Assembly (NCBI GenBank): GCA_030435675.1
Contig: CM059622.1
Location: 1,674,001-1,738,000 of the forward strand
DNA from: Steinernema hermaphroditum
Lineage: Eukaryota > Nematoda > Chromadorea > Rhabditida > Steinernematidae
Reading direction: 5' to 3'
DNA length: 64,000 nt
The notes beneath the pieces were generated by a model that was not told the DNA's origin, did not search any database, and was given only the letters and a program-made list of their open reading frames with translations. This document shows, one piece after another, positions 60,593 through 64,000 of the stretch. The position numbers and the translations under genes were made by a program. How positions within the stretch are numbered: position 1 is the stretch's first letter; every line of letters starts with the position of its first letter.

Positions 60593-60905
60593 TCAAGATA
60601 GGACATAGCAACAACAATCAGTCCTCACAGTGCTAGCAAATATCGACCTTGTACTACCACCAATACTTGCACTATCGAACAATGGGTTCGAGTAGTTGAG
60701 ATTCTTCGAGACTTCTCGAGGACACTTCTGTAGGCAGCATGGAGAAAACCTTGTCATGTGACTTACGGAAGTGAGTGAGTGGGTACGGCAGATCTTATGA
60801 GCTTGTTCGATACCGTTTCGGGCTTCACTGAACTCGCAGGGTAGCGCAAGTATGAACCGATGCGCGGCAATGTCGATACCGTAATCATCATGCTTCCTAC
60901 CGTAT
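60593..60905 (-). CDS. Two-exon fragment of an unrecognised protein
   Basis: Exon 60905-60767 encodes 46 residues with coding-like codons (YGRKHDDYGIDIAAHRFILA, then LPCEFSEARNGIEQAHKICR). It joins in phase through a 39-nt GTAAGT-CTACAG intron to exon 60727-60593, which ends in TGA. An upstream exon is required (the first codon is split), but every donor I could test to the right gives a stop or the wrong phase, so the gene may be broken. I do not recognise the family. Transcription would run away from the RAF-like gene and toward the chemoreceptor. Confidence 0.45.
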
Positions 60906-61122
60906 CTGAAAATGTCGACGGGTTCCGCCTACAGTAGTCATATACCACCATATTCGCTTCGAAAGTGTAGTTACGGCCGAGGAAGAAGGACAGAAAGAGA
61001 CGCGCTGCGGTGGGAGCTTGAGAATATCGATCGAGGCGCGGTGAACATCTGATCCATCTGATCTTATCCACCGCGGCTAAAATTAAACGACGCCGCTGCT
61101 TCCAGTCGTGAGCTGATCGATT

Positions 61123-61412
61123 ATGCGTCTCTTTGATCTCTGCTTCGACGCGTTCCTCGACGACGAAGCGGGCATCTACGAATACTACCAGACCGTCCTT
61201 CCGAACTCGAAATCAATGCGTCCAAAGCACAAAACCTCCCATTTGGTGGAGGCGTGATTCACCTTCTTCTTCAAAGCAAACCCAGAGGACGGCGACCTTC
61301 TCCGTTGTCTTCTCGATGTCAAGGACTTCGAGATGCGCCGTCCCTCGATCGATCTCTCCTTCTTCGGGTCGACGGTTCCCGACGAGTTTCAGGTCCGGGA
61401 GATCGATGAGTA
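61123..61412 (+). pseudogene. Open frame with one internal stop, unknown
   Basis: From the ATG at 61123 the + frame reads MRLFDLCFDAFLDDEAGIYE, then runs to an in-frame TGA after SHLVEA. It continues in frame (KANPEDGDLLRCLLDVKDFE through VREIDE) to TAG. Codons are strongly C-ending on both sides of the TGA, arguing for a once-intact gene. The minus strand is also open (61548-61213), so the coding strand is not certain. No family is recognised. It lies between other damaged coding stretches. Confidence 0.35.
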
Positions 61413-61615
61413 GATGGAGACGTGGATCGCAAGTCGGAGATGTTCCTTCCGTAGTCCTCAATATTCTCAAAAAAAAACGAAGCTTGTCAAGGTACCTCTG
61501 ATTCCGGAGCTTCCAGACTGCCACTTCATGTAGATGACGATAGCTCAACCACTGAACTTAAAACAGATATAATATCGAAATCTCAACAAAAACAAACAAA
61601 CAACAAAAAGCAAAT

Positions 61616-62214
61616 CTATTCGCTGAATCCCGCCATCTTCTGTTTCTTCATCCGACGGTACATTTCGATTACACTCACTCGGTCGACGGTGTGCGACGGA
61701 TTCTCCTGTAATGTTCGATTGTTTATCATTATATTCGGTGTGAACTGCTACGAAGCTGACTGTCTCGCCCGATTTTACTCCATAGCAGCTTTCTATGTCC
61801 ACAGCCCATGCAACAAACAGCCTACCTTCTTCGGCTTGCCGATCTTGACCAACCTTCTTCGCTGTTTGTGCACCTCGGCGCGTTTCAGTCTCTCCTCTTC
61901 CATCTTTCTGGCTTCGACTTCAGCTTCTCCTCCTCGGTGACCGCATTCCGATCGCGTCCGGCGATTCCGAAGTGGGCTTTGTCCTTCTCCTCGCACATAC
62001 GCTCTGAAGGTGATGGCGTTGCATGAAACACTTCGTCGTCACGAAGGGGCGCCGTTCGATTCCGATCTTCCTGCTCTCTTCTAAAGTCCAAAATTCACTC
62101 AAACGAGAACGGAAGTTGAGCATTACGTTCAACGATGCTGGTTTTGTTGCGCTTCTTCGACCGTTTCTTGAATTGGTCGTCGTATTTCCACGCGTTCACA
62201 TCGACCCATACTGG
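61616..62214 (-). pseudogene. Basic coiled-coil protein gene, disrupted
   Basis: Exon 62214-61826 and exon 61705-61616 are joined by a clean 120-nt intron (GTAGGC to TTACAG). The product is highly charged: WKYDDQFKKRSKKRNKTSIV, then DRNRTAPLRDDEVFHATPSP, then EVEARKMEEERLKRAEVHKQ and a C-terminus EMYRRMKKQKMAGFSE. Two defects interrupt it: an in-frame TGA near 62105 and a frameshift near 61922 between TEEEKL and EVEARKM. The style suggests a nuclear RNA-processing or nucleolar protein, but I do not recognise it. Either a recent pseudogene or two sequence errors would explain the breaks. Confidence 0.45.
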
Positions 62215-63206
62215 CTACAGATTGGTCCTCGAGTTGGCTGACGGATGACGATCATTGTGTTTTCTGAAAAGGAAAGATGAGTTACCGTGATTACGACGAT
62301 CTTTTTGTGCCCCATGTGGTTCTGCGCTTCTAAATATGCAAAAAGAGAACAGATCGTTCGTTGAATCATGAACGGAGGTGTATTTTTGTATCCGATCTGT
62401 TCAAATCAAATCAAATCAAAGATTAGCTCAAACAATGTTAACGACGATCGCGGATTACGTCTTCGCTCTGCCTTCAATTAGCAGTGTCATGAATGAAGAG
62501 TTGTGAATGAATAAATTGCATGTATGATCGTACTTCTTTGGATAACAAAAATACTCTAGGTCCCGCAGTGATTACAGATACTGTAGTTGAAATGGCGCAT
62601 CTCCCTCGCACATATTTTCGAAATTGGGTTGTAGAATGTGAGTTTGCAGACAGTTTGTCTAGACTGTATCGTCTGCAGTCTAGTCTGTTTTCAGCTGGAA
62701 CGGAGGAATGTCGTATTTTTTGGAGCGAATGCTGAGTTGACAACAGTCAGTTTAATCTAAATTCTAGACTAAGCTGCTACAACCTAGAATCTATTCCATA
62801 GACTGACTGGTGTCTTCAGCGACTACCGTCATGAGACAGCGGAGATCGGCGGTCTTGCAAGCTTCGTAGACCTTTCGTATTGGTAACCTACTGTGCGGCG
62901 CTACTTTTCACTCTTAATTCGTCGTAAACTTGAACAAACAAACGTTTTTGTCTGAGTTGACAACAGTCGGAACCATGGTACGGTTCCGCATTTGGACAAA
63001 AACGTTCTTGAGCTTCATCGGAAAGGAACGTACCGTGTTTCCAAAGTTTAAGTGACCACTTAAATCGGTGAATTTTCTATAAGTACTGCTGAAGCTTGAA
63101 AATTTAAGCCAAGAATGTGTCGTATATCCGTATCGTCGCCCGCATTTCCTTATCTTAAGATCGTTGCTGTATCGTATTTTTTGATCGTTGTTGTATCGTA
63201 TTTCAG
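62215..63206. other. Intergenic upstream of the RAF-like gene
   Basis: No RAF N-terminal exons (RAS-binding or C1 domain) are visible. A simple (caaat)n stretch lies at 62400-62420. A 24-base direct repeat (63159-63179 and 63183-63203, gatcgttgctgtatcgtatt and its near twin) ends exactly at the RAF splice acceptor TTTCAG. Confidence 0.55.
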
Positions 63207-64000
63207 GTCGAATGACAAGCAAAGACTGGGAAATATCCGAGAACTTCACGATATTCGGCGATAAAATTGGCAGTGGGTCTTTTGGCACAGTGTATCAAGG
63301 CAACTGGTTTGGTGAGTCCGGAAATTCGCTGTTTTCTGAAGTGCATGCGCCTTTCCTTTAGGTCCCGTTGCTGTCAAGAAACTCAACGTTGGCAACCCCA
63401 GTGCGGCACAGCTAGAAGCATTCAAGAATGAAGTCACAGTGCTGAAGAAGATTCGACACGCAAATGTTTTACTCTTTATGGGAGTCATCAGGAAGCCCTT
63501 CCTCGGCATCGTGACGCAGTGGTGCGAGGGATCCAGCCTGTATCGCCATATCCACGTCAACGAGCCAAATGTGGATTTCAGTATGGCGGCGATCATAGAA
63601 ATCAGCAAACAAATAGGACAGGGCATGAACTACTTACATTCGAAGAACATTATCCACAGGTACGACGAGGCTGTCGACTTTGCATAAACCCAGTATTTGC
63701 AGGGACTTGAAATCTAACAATATATTTTTAACCGAGGACAGCTCCGTGAAGATCGGCGACTTCGGGCTGGCCACAGTCAAAAGCCGCTGGAGTGGCGCAG
63801 TCCAGCACCGGCAGCCGACCGGATCGGTCTTTTGGATGGTGAGCTACCGTCTCCCAGTGTTTATCCTAAACCGCACTTGTTTAGGCGCCCGAGGTCATAA
63901 GGATGAGAGACGCAAACCCATTCAGCGCCTTCTCCGACGTTTACTCTTACGGAATCGTGCTGTACGAACTTTTGACGTTATCCCTCCCCTATGGCCACAT
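63207..64000 (+). CDS. RAF-family serine/threonine kinase domain (partial, runs off window)
   Basis: Four exons (63207-63311, 63362-63659, 63703-63838, 63885 onward) join in phase with GT-AG introns. Counting from the ATG in exon 1: glycine loop GSGSFG 20-25, ATP lysine in VAVKK (39), helix C glutamate 57, the RAF-typical [10 protein letters not shown] (gatekeeper T85), HRDLKSNN from 132, DFG 152-154, and the activation loop ATVKSRWSG with [12 protein letters not shown]. These residues match RAF closely (the C. elegans gene is lin-45), and all catalytic residues are present. RAF relays RAS signals to MEK. No RBD or C1 exon is found upstream, and exon 1 opens with 5 nt before an ATG just after TTTCAG, so this may be a kinase-only, SL-trans-spliced copy or the internal part of a gene with a very long intron. 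It continues beyond 64000. Confidence 0.85.

Noticed and set aside
1..64000. tRNA, 5S, SL or snRNA genes
   Set aside because: No cloverleaf-like set with a proper GGTTCGA box and no recognisable 5S, SL or U-RNA sequence was found. Strings such as ggttcgac near 13845 and 29308 belong to repeat A.

Overview
This is nuclear DNA of a nematode, most likely a rhabditid-type species; I cannot fix the genus. The evidence is: seven-transmembrane chemoreceptors of nematode-expanded types on the minus strand, the ectodomain of a receptor-type guanylyl cyclase, very short introns (39-45 nt in several genes) with TTTCAG-like acceptors, and RAF, SMC2 and Regnase-like genes with codon use rich in C-ending codons. 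No bacterial or viral gene organisation is seen.

The window has two halves. From about 0.6 to 53 kb it is gene-poor and made largely of diverged, mostly head-to-tail local duplications, small inverted-repeat elements, decayed Tc1/mariner copies and a dispersed repeat ending in AATAAA (four places). The only well-supported gene there is the ectodomain of a receptor guanylyl cyclase (minus strand, 9.35-14.76 kb), with introns of roughly 0.5-1.5 kb. This half carries a striking word, CAAAAAT, on the + strand about once per 350 bases (roughly 150 copies by eye). Its reverse complement is about ten times rarer on the same strand, and the word nearly vanishes to the right of 53.5 kb. This strand-biased domain is the most unusual signal in the window.

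From 52.6 to 64 kb the DNA is compact and genic. In order it holds: a Regnase/Zc3h12-type NYN protein that has lost most of its acidic catalytic residues (-); an SMC2 fragment with an in-frame triplicated 36-base unit and a broken splice acceptor (+); a 298-aa seven-transmembrane receptor (-); a secreted single-domain PLAT/LH2 protein (-); a 357-codon Str-superfamily chemoreceptor (-); three damaged or unassigned coding stretches; and a RAF-family kinase domain running off the right edge (+) with no RAS-binding or C1 exons visible upstream.

The genes do not form an operon or pathway. The right half looks like a chromosome-arm environment with chemoreceptors, secreted proteins and truncated copies of conserved genes. 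The left half looks like a rapidly duplicating non-coding domain. All counts are by eye, and exon models rest on reading frame, splice sites and family resemblance only.
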